From the NCBI GenBank assembly GCA_039630235.1, contig JBCNVI010000006.1, forward strand, positions 3,022-67,021: a stretch of 64,000 nt of DNA, given 5' to 3'. The stretch's first letter is position 1, and every line of letters begins with the position of its first letter. Made by a program: the position numbers and the translations under genes. The DNA comes from Candidatus Hydrothermales bacterium (GTDB lineage Bacteria; Hydrothermota; Hydrothermia; Hydrothermales; JAJRUZ01). Positions 16,937-25,697 of the stretch are shown here, one piece after another. A model generated the notes under the pieces. That model was not told the DNA's origin, did not search any database, and saw nothing but the letters and a program-made list of their open reading frames with translations.

Positions 16937-17430
16937 TACTTAACAAGATCTTTAGTATCTACCTTTATAATTTTTTCTTTTTCGTTTATTTCTTTAACGT
17001 ATTTATCTACCCAAGGAATTATATATTCTTCATTATTTTTATCTGATTTTACGTAAATTCTCTTTAAAAATTTTGTTTCTTCGACAAAAGATACAACTCC
17101 TAAATAGCCCAGGGATATATCGTAGACTTTAAAATTAGAAAGTTCTTCTATTTGCTCTTTTGTTTCAGGACTAACTTTTAAATAGAGCAGGCCTCCCTTT
17201 AAGGCTTCGGCTCTATCTTTAGAGTCTATATTTTTAAATGATAGTATGTAAGATTTTCCCCCGCGTCTTTCGAAGCTTTCTAGTTGAAAGTGTCTTTCTC
17301 CACCCTTATAGATTAAGTAGAAGTCTTTAAATTTCTGTAATAAACTTTCATCTTCTACTAAAAGCTTTGCTAAGACTTTTCCATCTCTTCCATAGCTTTT
17401 CTGAATCTTTAAAACTGGAACTTTTTGCAC
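16936..17430 (-). CDS. rimM: 16S rRNA processing/30S maturation protein RimM
   Basis: RimM binds S19 and helps fold the 30S head. The 164-residue protein has the N-terminal beta-barrel (residues about 6-85) and the C-terminal PRC-barrel-like half ending in IPWVDKYVKEIN, matching the family's IPFVxxfV segment. Position between khpA and trmD is the conserved order; it starts five bases after khpA. Confidence 0.9.
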   Translation of the reverse strand: MQKVPVLKIQKSYGRDGKVLAKLLVEDESLLQKFKDFYLIYKGGERHFQLESFERRGGKSYILSFKNIDSKDRAEALKGGLLYLKVSPETKEQIEELSNFKVYDISLGYLGVVSFVEETKFLKRIYVKSDKNNEEYIIPWVDKYVKEINEKEKIIKVDTKDLVK

Positions 17431-17435
17431 TAAGG

Positions 17436-17708
17436 CTAAATAGCACTACCGGAGCTTGGTTCAATTATGTCTAAGAGGGCTCTTTTACCCTTTTTAGCAC
17501 CTACTGCACTTACTAAAGTTCTAAGTGCCTGAGCTGTTCTTCCGCCCTTGCCGATGATTTTTCCAACATCAGTAGGTCTTACTCTGAGTTCATAAATAAC
17601 TGCTCTTTCGCCAGATATCTCTTTAACCTCAACGGCATTTGGTTCGTCAACAAGGTGTTTTACGATGTATTCGATTAAGTCTTTGAGTTCAACGAGTGAT
17701 TCTTTCAT
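17436..17708 (-). CDS. khpA: KH-domain RNA-binding protein KhpA
   Basis: A short KH-domain protein, 90 residues from the ATG at 17708. The KH core is VGKIIGKGGRTAQALRTLV, with the GKGG loop that grips single-stranded RNA. Homologs pair with KhpB and affect cell length and RNA levels in Firmicutes. The reading frame extends four codons upstream to a GTG, but GGAGGT lies just upstream of the ATG at 17708 and inside that extension, so the ATG is the better start. It sits between rpsP and rimM, the typical location. Confidence 0.92.
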   Translation of the reverse strand: MKESLVELKDLIEYIVKHLVDEPNAVEVKEISGERAVIYELRVRPTDVGKIIGKGGRTAQALRTLVSAVGAKKGKRALLDIIEPSSGSAI

Positions 17709-17735
17709 TTTTACCTCCACTAAACTAAGTTTTAT

Positions 17736-17749
17736 GGGGAGTTGAACCC
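17736..17749 (-). other. T-arm-like motif between rpsP and khpA
   Basis: The minus strand reads GGGTTCAACTCCCC, an exact match to the T-loop consensus GTTCRANYC with three G-C pairs around a seven-base loop. It lies 28 bases before the khpA ATG, which also has a good Shine-Dalgarno site. No tRNA fits, because the preceding bases encode the S16 tail. Confidence 0.4.
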
Positions 17750-17769
17750 AGAGAGTAGGGCATCTTGGT

Positions 17770-18021
17770 TTAGGAAGACGCGGGGGATTCTCTTTTTGCT
17801 CTTTTTACAAGTGACTTTACTCTATCAGTTGGCTTTGCCCCTTTTTTTATCCAACTATAAAATTTGTCAAGGTCAACTTTAAACTCAGTATCTCTTCTTG
17901 GGTCATAGTAGCCCAAAATGTCAATCATTTTACCTTCTCTTTTACTTCTTGCCTCCATTACCACAATCCGATACTTTGGTTCCTTATTTTTCCCAAACCG
18001 TGCAAGCCTTATTTTTAACAT
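17770..18021 (-). CDS. rpsP: 30S ribosomal protein S16
   Basis: S16 stabilises the 30S body. The 83-residue protein shows the family start MLKIRLARFGKNKEPKYRIV and the segment IDILGYYDPRRD. It heads the rpsP-khpA-rimM-trmD-rplS-rnhB-tpiA-secG unit. No Shine-Dalgarno precedes it, and the promoter places transcription initiation on the ATG. Confidence 0.96.
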   Translation of the reverse strand: MLKIRLARFGKNKEPKYRIVVMEARSKREGKMIDILGYYDPRRDTEFKVDLDKFYSWIKKGAKPTDRVKSLVKRAKRESPASS

Positions 18022-18027
18022 TTAATT

Positions 18028-18057
18028 AATATAAGATTTTGAAAATTAAAATTTCAA
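18028..18057 (-). promoter_or_regulatory. rpsP operon promoter (leaderless)
   Basis: The minus strand carries TTGAAA (18057-18052), an 18-base spacer and TATATT (18033-18028), six bases before the rpsP ATG. A second candidate -35 (TTGACT) lies five bases further upstream. Transcription should start at the initiation codon. Confidence 0.65.
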
Positions 18058-18072
18058 GTCAAGTATATATTT

Positions 18073-18585
18073 TTAAAAAACAGAGCATTTTCTTATGGTT
18101 TCTCTTAGTTTACTAAGTTCATCATTTTCCATCTCCTGTTTTTTTAGATACTCAGACAGAAGTGAATTTACATTTTTTAATCTTTCTGCGATTATCTTAG
18201 AGATTGAAAATAAAATCTCTACATATACTTTTTCTAGTTTTAATATTTTCTCTTCGAGGAGTTTTCCGTCAATTCTAAAGAAAACAGAGTCTTTCTTTGC
18301 TTTTAAAGTAGCAGTTCTTCCTTCTTTAAGAAGAAAGGAAAGCTCACCAACTAATGCTCCCTCATTCAGTTCAGCTATTTTAACTAGCTTATCGGTTTTT
18401 AGAACTTCTACCTCTCCCTCCACTAATATATATAAATCTTCACCTTTAGAGCCTTCCTTAAAAAGAATTTCTCCCTCTTTTAAAGTTATAAAAGAGGCAA
18501 TTGTAGAGATCTCTTCTAAACCTTTTTCTCCCAAGTTTTTTAGAAGTGGATGTCCAAGAAGAAAGTTTTTATAAGCTTCCTTCAT
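18073..18585 (-). CDS. Cyclic-nucleotide-binding domain protein (no DNA-binding domain)
   Basis: A 170-residue protein that is almost entirely a CRP-type cyclic-nucleotide-binding beta-roll (residues about 12-130): FKEGSKGEDLYILVEGEVEV and the phosphate-cassette-like GALVGELSFLLKEGRTATLKA. The cassette has Gly-Glu-Leu-Ser and Arg-Thr-Ala, matching cAMP/cGMP binders. A helical tail of about 40 residues follows with no helix-turn-helix, so it is not a CRP transcription factor and may be a regulatory or scaffold protein. It overlaps the DUF2520 gene by 17 bases. Confidence 0.8.
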   Translation of the reverse strand: MKEAYKNFLLGHPLLKNLGEKGLEEISTIASFITLKEGEILFKEGSKGEDLYILVEGEVEVLKTDKLVKIAELNEGALVGELSFLLKEGRTATLKAKKDSVFFRIDGKLLEEKILKLEKVYVEILFSISKIIAERLKNVNSLLSEYLKKQEMENDELSKLRETIRKCSVF

Positions 18586-19315
18586 TCAATATTTTCTTAG
18601 TCAAATAATTATAAATCAAGTAGATATCCTTCTTAAAATCTTTTAGAACTTTTTTGTGTCTTTTTATAGTAAGAAAGTCTTTTCTTTTTGCAGGGCCTGT
18701 TAGAGACTCTTTGGCTCCTTTTTTCATTACGTTTTTATAGGAGGCCTCAATTATTGGAGTTAAAATTTCTATATTAAAGTTAAGTTCTTTTAAAATTTCT
18801 TCTGCCTTTGACATTAAATAGATGGGAAAGTTTGAAGCAAAAACACAGGCAATATGTATAAGAGTTTGCTCCTCATCCCTCATCTTTATAATTTTAAAGT
18901 CTTCCTTAAAAATTTCTTTTAAAATTTTATAAGTTTCCTCACTTCCAGAATAGGTAGAGTATATATTTTTAAAACTTTCTTTGTTCCTGGAGGGAAAAGT
19001 TTGTAAGGGATGTAACTTACCTATGAAATTTCCCTTTTCCTTTAAAGGGTCAAGAACTTTAAGTGGCGTTGCGCCCGACATATGAACAAAATGCTTTTTG
19101 TATACATTTTTTAATTCCTCAATTCTCTTTACCCTCTCCTCAATTAAATCATCTTTTACACAAATAAAGACAACTTCCGAATCCTCCACTACATCATAGA
19201 GATTTCCTATCTTTTTTGTCTCCGAAAATAAATTAACTTTAAAGTTTTTATCCTTCAGAAGATCATAAAGAGAACTTCCTACCTTTCCAAATCCAATAAT
19301 CCCTACTTTTAGCAT
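18569..19315 (-). CDS. Rossmann-fold DUF2520 protein
   Basis: A 248-residue protein with an N-terminal NAD(P)-binding fold (VGIIGFGKVGSSL, residues 4-16) and a C-terminal helical DUF2520 domain, marked by LTGPAKRKDFLTIKRH; the LTGP-x-R segment is diagnostic. The HMSGATPLKVLDPL and KLHPLQTFP segments are also typical. It resembles pyrroline-5-carboxylate reductase and ketopantoate reductase folds, but no reaction is established for the family. It diverges from the LuxE-like gene across 16 bases that hold a shared palindromic promoter. Confidence 0.82.
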   Translation of the reverse strand: MLKVGIIGFGKVGSSLYDLLKDKNFKVNLFSETKKIGNLYDVVEDSEVVFICVKDDLIEERVKRIEELKNVYKKHFVHMSGATPLKVLDPLKEKGNFIGKLHPLQTFPSRNKESFKNIYSTYSGSEETYKILKEIFKEDFKIIKMRDEEQTLIHIACVFASNFPIYLMSKAEEILKELNFNIEILTPIIEASYKNVMKKGAKESLTGPAKRKDFLTIKRHKKVLKDFKKDIYLIYNYLTKKILNEGSL

Positions 19316-19321
19316 AAAATT

Positions 19322-19329
19322 ATTATAAT
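19322..19329. promoter_or_regulatory. Palindromic octamer serving two divergent leaderless promoters
   Basis: The self-complementary ATTATAAT contains TATAAT on each strand. On the minus strand the -10 (19327-19322) ends six bases before the DUF2520 ATG at 19315, with TTGTTG 17 bases upstream. On the plus strand TATAAT (19324-19329) ends five bases before the second of two tandem ATG codons (19335). The two RNA polymerases would compete for the same DNA. Confidence 0.6.
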
Positions 19330-19334
19330 CAATG

Positions 19335-20372
19335 ATGAAGATTTCAACAATTAAGAAAAAAATCTTGAAATCTCTTTCAAATATGGATTTTAATGAGGAA
19401 ATTTTCCTCGATGTTTTTAAATTTCAATATGAAAATAACGAAATTTATAGAAATTTTTGTAATAGTGTTGGAAAAGATAAAGAAAAAGTTAAAAGCCTAT
19501 ATGATATCCCACTTTTACCCGTTAGATACTTTAAACTATATGAAATAAAGTCGTGCGGGTATAAACCTAAGCTAATTTTTTTCTCCTCTGGAACAAGTGA
19601 GAATTTAAAATCTAAGTCATTTTATTACGATATAGAATTTTTGAACAAAAGTATTTTGACTTCTTTTGAGTATTTTTTGTTACCTGATAATCCTAAGGCA
19701 AACTTTTATATATTTTTTGAACCCTTTGAAATTAGAAGAAATTCTTCTCTTTCATATATGCTATCCCTTGTGGCAAAAAACTTTTCAAAAGATTATTTCT
19801 TTATTTATAGCAGAAAAAATTATGAGGAAACATTTAAAAAATTAAGTGGTGAAAAACACAAAGTTTTAATTCTTGGTACAACAATTTCCATATACGATTT
19901 CATTATTTTCTTAAAAGAAAAAAATAAAAGATTAAGATTAGCTGAGGGATCAAGAATTATGGATACAGGTGGATGGAAAACAAAAAGAGTACACCTAAAT
20001 GAAAATAGCCTGCTAAAGATTTATAGCGACTATTTTGGCATTAGTAAGCACTTTGTGGTAAATGAATACGGAATGTGTGAACTTGCCTCCCAATTCTACG
20101 ATATTAACCTAAGAAAATTTTTACTCGAAAATAAAAAAATTAGATACAAATTTTCTTTACCCTTTCTGAGGTTTAAATTAATAAACGAAGAAAATAGAAG
20201 TGATAAGTTAGGCCTTATAGGAATATATGATCTTTTTAACATTGAGACTTGTTCTTTTCTTTTAACACCTGATATGGCCGTAAAAAAAAGTAAGGGCTTT
20301 AAGATAATTGAAAGAGTTGACGACGAACTAAGAGGTTGCTCACTCATAGGTGAGGAAATTTTGAATTCTTAA
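19335..20372 (+). CDS. LuxE-like acyl-protein synthetase/adenylate-forming enzyme
   Basis: A protein of 345 residues from ATG 19335 (346 from the tandem ATG at 19332). It resembles LuxE and related acyl-activating enzymes: a FFSSGTSEN phosphate loop near residue 85, an MDTGGWKTKR segment, and NEYGMCELASQFYD, equivalent to the adenylate-binding motif of the ANL superfamily. LuxE makes an acyl-adenylate and passes the acyl group to a cysteine of itself or a partner reductase. No luxC-type reductase or lux gene is nearby. The second ATG is preferred because the -10 leaves only two bases before the first. Confidence 0.7.
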   Translation: MKISTIKKKILKSLSNMDFNEEIFLDVFKFQYENNEIYRNFCNSVGKDKEKVKSLYDIPLLPVRYFKLYEIKSCGYKPKLIFFSSGTSENLKSKSFYYDIEFLNKSILTSFEYFLLPDNPKANFYIFFEPFEIRRNSSLSYMLSLVAKNFSKDYFFIYSRKNYEETFKKLSGEKHKVLILGTTISIYDFIIFLKEKNKRLRLAEGSRIMDTGGWKTKRVHLNENSLLKIYSDYFGISKHFVVNEYGMCELASQFYDINLRKFLLENKKIRYKFSLPFLRFKLINEENRSDKLGLIGIYDLFNIETCSFLLTPDMAVKKSKGFKIIERVDDELRGCSLIGEEILNS

Positions 20373-20381
20373 ACACTATTA

Positions 20382-20410
20382 TTGAAAAATTTAAAGGTTT
20401 TCTTTAAAAT
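20382..20410 (+). promoter_or_regulatory. Promoter of the M36 protease gene (leaderless)
   Basis: TTGAAA (20382-20387), a 17-base spacer and TAAAAT (20405-20410) end six bases before the ATG at 20417. No Shine-Dalgarno site lies in the remaining TCAAGT. This is the cleanest example of the window's leaderless promoter pattern. Confidence 0.7.
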
Positions 20411-20416
20411 TCAAGT

Positions 20417-23400
20417 ATGAAAGGAAAAATCATTTTAACTTTTTTACCCTGTCTTTTATTTGCCCTAAAAGAGGTAAAGGATGAATATACAGCCCAAAGG
20501 AGAAATTACCATCCCGCTCCTAAAACATATAGAAGTGGAAATTTTTTATATGATATAGAGACAAATAGGCTCGTTTGTGCTTTTGACCTTCGCAAGGGCC
20601 CTTACCCTGGAGATTTTGAGACAAAAGCAAGAAAGTTCTTAAAAGATTTTCGAAATAAACTTGGTTATTCCTTAAATACTGATTTTAAACTTTTAAGTAT
20701 AAAAAAGGGCCTTAAAGATCTTACTCATGTTAGACTATTACAAACTTATAAAGGAATACCGATTTTTGGCTCAGAAGTAGTAATAACTTTTAAGGGAGAA
20801 TATGTAACCTTTATTTCCTCAAGGTTAAAAAGCGTAAAAAAGGAACCGGATTTAAAGGTTGAAATAACAAAGGAAAAGGCCTACGAAATCGCAAAAAATT
20901 TTCTTCCAATAAAAGGGAGAATTCATAAGTTTATTGAACCAGAACTGTGTATATACCCCTATTCTGATTTTAAACTTACGTATAGGGTCTTGATTCCATC
21001 AGATGATCCGATAGGTGACTGGGAATTTTTTGTGGATGCAAAAACCGGAGAGGTTATCTTTGTAAGAGATCAGGCAAAATACTTTGATGGACAGGGCTAC
21101 TCCTTTAATCCTGATCCCCTTACAACTGCTCATAGAGTATATAACCAAAATAGTTACTGGGCTGATAATAATGATGCAGATAATGACTCTCTAAATGGAC
21201 AAAGATTTTTAGTTCCCCTTTTGGGACTTACAGATTCAGCTGGTTGGAAACTTTTAAAGGGGCCCTTTGCCTATTTAATTGACTGGGATTTACCAACTGT
21301 TCCCATAGTAAAAAGAACAGACGGTATATTTAATTACACAAGATCTCAATCAGGTTTTGAAGATGTTATGGTTTATTTTGGAATAGATATCTTTCAAAGA
21401 TACATTCAATCTCTCGGATTTAACAATGTAAACAATGAACCTCAGGATCTTGATCCCCACGGTGTAAATGGAGCTGATAATTCCTATTATGTTCCTTCAA
21501 TGGATAGAATTGCTTACGGTGAAGGGGGAGTGGATGATGCAGAGGATATGGACGTTATAATACATGAGTATGGTCATGCAATCCAAGATGACCAAGTTCC
21601 AGGTTGGGGAGCTTCTGCTGAGGCTGATGCAATGGGTGAAGGTTTCTGTGACTATATTGCAGCAAGCTATTCTATAGTTATTGATACGTTTAAGTGGGCG
21701 TGGGTTTTCAACTGGGATGGACACAATCCCTTTTGGCCTGGAAGATCTGTAAATATGGACAATTACCATTATCCTGAAGATGCTCCACCGAATAGACAAA
21801 TACACGATGCAGGACAACTTTGGTCCTCCTCTTTGTTTGATGTAATTTGGGAACTTTACTACTTTTATGGATCCATGGATAGTGCAAGAAAAATACTTGA
21901 TAGGCTTGTAATTCAGCATCACTTTTATTTAACAGCCTCTGCCACTATGCCGGAAGCAGCACATGCAATCTTACAGGCAGACGCTGACATAAATAATAGG
22001 AAACACTGGCCAATTATTATACCTATCTTTGACGCAAGAGGATTCATCGATGCGTCAGATTATCTTCCTGAAATTACCCATAGCCCACTGAGGGACAATG
22101 AAAATCTATTTGGGCCTTACCCAGTTTACGCTATAGTTACTCCATCGGTAGCTCCTATTGAGTCAGTTTTTGTTTTTTACTGGACTTCAATTTCATCTTT
22201 AGATACTTTCAAAATTACTATGCAACCCACACAGACTCCCAATGAGTATCTTGCTTATATTCCTGGACCTGGCCAGGAAGCCAACATTTATTACTATATC
22301 TATGCAAGAGATATGGGTAATGCCTTTAACACCCATCCAAGAGGAGCACCCGCTAATTATCATTCATTCCGTGTAGGCCCAGATACAATAAATCCGTCAA
22401 TAACTCATACACCTATAAGGACTTTTTATTCCATTTTTAGATGGCCTGCAAAAGTTAAAGCAATTATAGTAGATAATCTGAGCGTTGATACAGCCTACGT
22501 AGAATGGCTATATAATGGAAATCCCCAAATTCCCTTTGGTTTAACCTATAGGGGGAATAATTTATATGAGGGAATCTTTCCTTTACAGAGCGTTAATCTT
22601 TCTGACTCAATTCAATATAGAATAGTAGCAATAGACGGTTCTCTTATTCCTGATACAGCAAAAAGTCCACCTACAGGATATTATAAGTTTTATATCGTTC
22701 AATCAAAAGGATTTTTACTTGTCTTAAATGACGACTCAGGTGATAGGTCACTTTATGGAAAGTCAGGAATTTTAAGTGAATATGAAACATACATTGATGA
22801 AAAAAAGGCAGGTGAAAGCGCTGATTCTATAGCCCTTTGGCTAATTTCTAAAGGATATGAGGTAGTTAAAGAAAATATTTGGCAAACGAACCCGCAAAGC
22901 TGGGGAAACTACGATGCTCTTATTTTGTCGTCTGGGCTTGATGTTAACACAGTTGCACAGGATAACAGCTACGGGCCTTCAATGAGGACATACTTAAAAG
23001 ATTTTGTACAAGGTGGTGGAAAGCTTTTTGTTGAAGGTGGGGAAATTGGTTTTGATGCTTACTTTTGGAATCCTGATTTTGGAACATCAGTTTTACATAT
23101 AAATGACTGGGATTCAGATAATCCTGGAACTCTTAATCTATATTTACAAGACCATCCAATTGCTAAAAGACCTAATTCTTTACCAACTCAGATAAGTCTT
23201 ACTTATACAGGTCAATGGGGTGTTGCAGATGCTCTTAAGGTAACTCAAGATGCCTACTTTGTTTACAACTGGTCAAGTTATACTCAGGACGGTGCCCTTA
23301 TTGTTCATGATATAAGTCAAGGAGTACCTAATGTTGTTTATTTGCCAATAAATATACTTTCTGTATCAAATAGAATTGTAGCAAAGGCTCTTATTGAAAA

Positions 23401-23701
23401 TTCTATTGAGTATCTTTTAGGTTATACAGGAATATATGAGGAAAATGTTGAAACACCCTCTTTATTTTTAGCAGGAACTTTTGGCAAAAATATTAAAGTA
23501 AGTTTTGTATTGAATAGGGCTCAAGAAATAAGTTTAAAAGTTTATGATATTTCAGGAAGGAAAAATTACGATTATAAAGAATTTTTTGATACTGGTAGCC
23601 ATACACTCACCCTCAATAGGTTTAAACCTGGTGTGTACTTTTTAATTTTTAGGACAGAGGGGAATCTAAGGGGGGTAAAGAAAATAGTTCTTGTAGATTA
23701 A
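20417..23701 (+). CDS. Secreted M36 (fungalysin)-type metalloprotease with type IX-like sorting tail
   Basis: A 1094-residue secreted protease. Residues 1-16 are a short signal peptide (KIILTFLPCLLFA), followed by an FTP/PepSY-like propeptide (about 45-215) and a catalytic domain with the zinc motif HEYGH (His383, Glu384, His387) and a third ligand, Glu408, in GEGFCDY. After it come beta-rich, Ig-like regions with paired SITHTP / EITHSP starts, then a GATase/ThuA-like stretch around 790-970. The last ~75 residues (SLKVYDISGRK then KPGVYFLIF) match the type IX secretion C-terminal sorting domain, so the enzyme is probably exported to the cell surface. Confidence 0.85.
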   Translation: MKGKIILTFLPCLLFALKEVKDEYTAQRRNYHPAPKTYRSGNFLYDIETNRLVCAFDLRKGPYPGDFETKARKFLKDFRNKLGYSLNTDFKLLSIKKGLKDLTHVRLLQTYKGIPIFGSEVVITFKGEYVTFISSRLKSVKKEPDLKVEITKEKAYEIAKNFLPIKGRIHKFIEPELCIYPYSDFKLTYRVLIPSDDPIGDWEFFVDAKTGEVIFVRDQAKYFDGQGYSFNPDPLTTAHRVYNQNSYWADNNDADNDSLNGQRFLVPLLGLTDSAGWKLLKGPFAYLIDWDLPTVPIVKRTDGIFNYTRSQSGFEDVMVYFGIDIFQRYIQSLGFNNVNNEPQDLDPHGVNGADNSYYVPSMDRIAYGEGGVDDAEDMDVIIHEYGHAIQDDQVPGWGASAEADAMGEGFCDYIAASYSIVIDTFKWAWVFNWDGHNPFWPGRSVNMDNYHYPEDAPPNRQIHDAGQLWSSSLFDVIWELYYFYGSMDSARKILDRLVIQHHFYLTASATMPEAAHAILQADADINNRKHWPIIIPIFDARGFIDASDYLPEITHSPLRDNENLFGPYPVYAIVTPSVAPIESVFVFYWTSISSLDTFKITMQPTQTPNEYLAYIPGPGQEANIYYYIYARDMGNAFNTHPRGAPANYHSFRVGPDTINPSITHTPIRTFYSIFRWPAKVKAIIVDNLSVDTAYVEWLYNGNPQIPFGLTYRGNNLYEGIFPLQSVNLSDSIQYRIVAIDGSLIPDTAKSPPTGYYKFYIVQSKGFLLVLNDDSGDRSLYGKSGILSEYETYIDEKKAGESADSIALWLISKGYEVVKENIWQTNPQSWGNYDALILSSGLDVNTVAQDNSYGPSMRTYLKDFVQGGGKLFVEGGEIGFDAYFWNPDFGTSVLHINDWDSDNPGTLNLYLQDHPIAKRPNSLPTQISLTYTGQWGVADALKVTQDAYFVYNWSSYTQDGALIVHDISQGVPNVVYLPINILSVSNRIVAKALIENSIEYLLGYTGIYEENVETPSLFLAGTFGKNIKVSFVLNRAQEISLKVYDISGRKNYDYKEFFDTGSHTLTLNRFKPGVYFLIFRTEGNLRGVKKIVLVD

Positions 23702-23721
23702 TTTACTATAGTTAGTTAGAA

Positions 23722-23727
23722 TATAAT
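23722..23727 (+). promoter_or_regulatory. -10 element of the MalT-like TPR gene
   Basis: TATAAT ends eight bases before the ATG at 23736, predicting a near-leaderless transcript. A weak TTAATT lies 18 bases upstream (23698-23703), inside the end of the protease gene. Confidence 0.5.
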
Positions 23728-23735
23728 AAAGAAAA

Positions 23736-25697
23736 ATGATAGTTTTATATCCGTCCTCTTTATATTTTAGTGATAAGTTGGAGTTTTTTTATGAGGAGGG
23801 AAAAAGAGTATATGTTATAAAAAGTGAAGATTTACTTAAGGCAGAGATCTTTGCGATTAATTTAATAAGAAGTTTTGAAAAACCCTATTACAGTATTTAT
23901 TTTGAATTAGACAGTAAAAATTTACTTTTGACAAGAGTTTTAAAAATAGTAAATGAGCACCTGAAAGAAACAGGAATACCCTATTACAGTTTTAAAGAAT
24001 TAAAAAATTTTTTTAGAAATTACATAATCTTTTTACCTTATATACCTCAAAGTCTTATAAACTTTCTTAAAAATCTTTCGGAATTTTTCCCCTACTTAAA
24101 ATTCGTAGCTCTTTCAAACAGGGACGTGGATGAGGATTTTTATAAAATAGATGTTGACGAGCTTAGGATTAGATCTATTGATTCTTTATTGAAAAATGTT
24201 TATTTGAAATTTGAAGAATTTATAAATTTTAAAGATGAAATTAGGCAAATTCTTACTATCTCTTTGAACTTTCCCTTTGTTAACTTAAAAGTCTTATCAG
24301 AGATAACAGGTTTATACGAAGATCTTTTAATAGAAAGTTTAATTTTTATTAATAAAAACCTTTTTCCCCTTTATAAGGTAAAAAAAAATTTAGGGGACAA
24401 AAATTTCTATCTAACCCTTAGCAAATTTTTAAGAGAAAAGTTCTGTAGTTTATTTAAGTTTGATAAGGCAATTTACAAAAAGATTGGAGAATTTTATGAA
24501 AGAGAGAAATTGACAGAAAATGCAATAGAAATTTATTTAGAACATAACGATTTTAAAAACCTTAACGATTTACTAGAGAAAAATCTTTTAAGGGCTATTT
24601 CTGACAATGAGTTTTCTGAATATGTTAGATATTTCATTAAGAGTTTAGATGATAAAGATATTGGGGATTTTCCTGCCCTTTTAACCTTGAAGGGAGACTA
24701 TTATATAAGAAACTATGATCTTAAAAGGGCAGAGGATTTAATAAAAAAATCTTCAGAGATCTCAGGAGAAAATATAAGGCCCTACATAAAAATTACTGAA
24801 CTTAACCTTTTTTGGGAAAAGGGTGAAGATGAGAAAATTATAAATTCCTATGAAAAACTGAGCAAAGAAGATTTACCAAAACCGTTAAAGGCCTATTTAC
24901 TCTATCGGGCCGGGGGTAGTTTCCTGTTGCTTGAAAAAATAGAGGAGGCAGAAGAATGTTTATTTCACTCTCTTTCACTTGCAATGGACACTGGTAACAT
25001 TGAACTTGCCTTAGATGTATCCCACATACTGGGTTATTTAATAAGATCCTTTCACTGCGAACTTGAGTCAGCTATAAACCTTTTTAAAAAAAGAGCATAT
25101 ACACCTACTATCAGCACAAGGAATGTCATAGCTCTTTTTAACTTAGGCTATGTTTATGCTTTCTTAGGAATGTTTAAGGAAGCAAACGAGTGTCTTGATG
25201 AGCTAGAAAGCTTAATAAAACTTTTAGGTACACCCGATCAAACCTCCTATTTTTATTTAAAGGGAATAATTCATTTATTTAAGAGGGAATTTAAGGAAGC
25301 AATATGTTCTTTCGAGGAAGTTTTAAATCTGGCAAAAAGACCTGTAACAATCTTTAATATTTCAATTTATATTGCAAAACTTTATTTTCTAGTCGGCGAA
25401 GTAGAAAAAGGATTTAGTTATATAAAAAAGGCAACAGAATCTTATAGTCCCGAATCTACATTAGAGAAAAGTTCCGTTTATATAGCAAAAGCTATGGGTT
25501 TTTATAAGAGCAAGAGAAAGGATGAGTTAATTCAACTTTTAAACGAATTAAAAGACAAAGAGAAATTCTTAACAAATGAAGAAAAGATTATATTTTACTA
25601 TCTCTGGGATAAAATTTTTGGCGGGGAAAATAAAGAGCGCTTATTTGAAAACTTTTTAAATAAGATAGGGGCCGTAAATTTCATTGAAGGTTTTTAA
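23736..25697 (+). CDS. TPR-repeat protein resembling MalT/STAND regulators but lacking P-loop and DNA-binding domains
   Basis: A 653-residue soluble protein with no signal peptide. Residues about 225-290 (LTLSKFLREKF, then EFYEREKLTENAIEIYLEHNDFKNL) look like the winged-helix/first-helical-repeat joint of MalT-type regulators. From about 310 to the end there are tetratricopeptide-like helix pairs such as LFNLGYVYAFLGMFKEANECL. The N-terminal 200 residues could be a decayed NTPase: strands and helices are suggested, but no Walker A GxxxxGK is present. There is no C-terminal helix-turn-helix. It may be a protein-interaction scaffold. It overlaps trmI by 17 bases tail to tail. Confidence 0.55.
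   Translation: MIVLYPSSLYFSDKLEFFYEEGKRVYVIKSEDLLKAEIFAINLIRSFEKPYYSIYFELDSKNLLLTRVLKIVNEHLKETGIPYYSFKELKNFFRNYIIFLPYIPQSLINFLKNLSEFFPYLKFVALSNRDVDEDFYKIDVDELRIRSIDSLLKNVYLKFEEFINFKDEIRQILTISLNFPFVNLKVLSEITGLYEDLLIESLIFINKNLFPLYKVKKNLGDKNFYLTLSKFLREKFCSLFKFDKAIYKKIGEFYEREKLTENAIEIYLEHNDFKNLNDLLEKNLLRAISDNEFSEYVRYFIKSLDDKDIGDFPALLTLKGDYYIRNYDLKRAEDLIKKSSEISGENIRPYIKITELNLFWEKGEDEKIINSYEKLSKEDLPKPLKAYLLYRAGGSFLLLEKIEEAEECLFHSLSLAMDTGNIELALDVSHILGYLIRSFHCELESAINLFKKRAYTPTISTRNVIALFNLGYVYAFLGMFKEANECLDELESLIKLLGTPDQTSYFYLKGIIHLFKREFKEAICSFEEVLNLAKRPVTIFNISIYIAKLYFLVGEVEKGFSYIKKATESYSPESTLEKSSVYIAKAMGFYKSKRKDELIQLLNELKDKEKFLTNEEKIIFYYLWDKIFGGENKERLFENFLNKIGAVNFIEGF

Noticed and set aside
21497-21922. 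Antisense ORF inside the M36 protease gene
   Set aside because: It is a shadow of the strongly supported protease frame and shows no family match, ribosome site or promoter.
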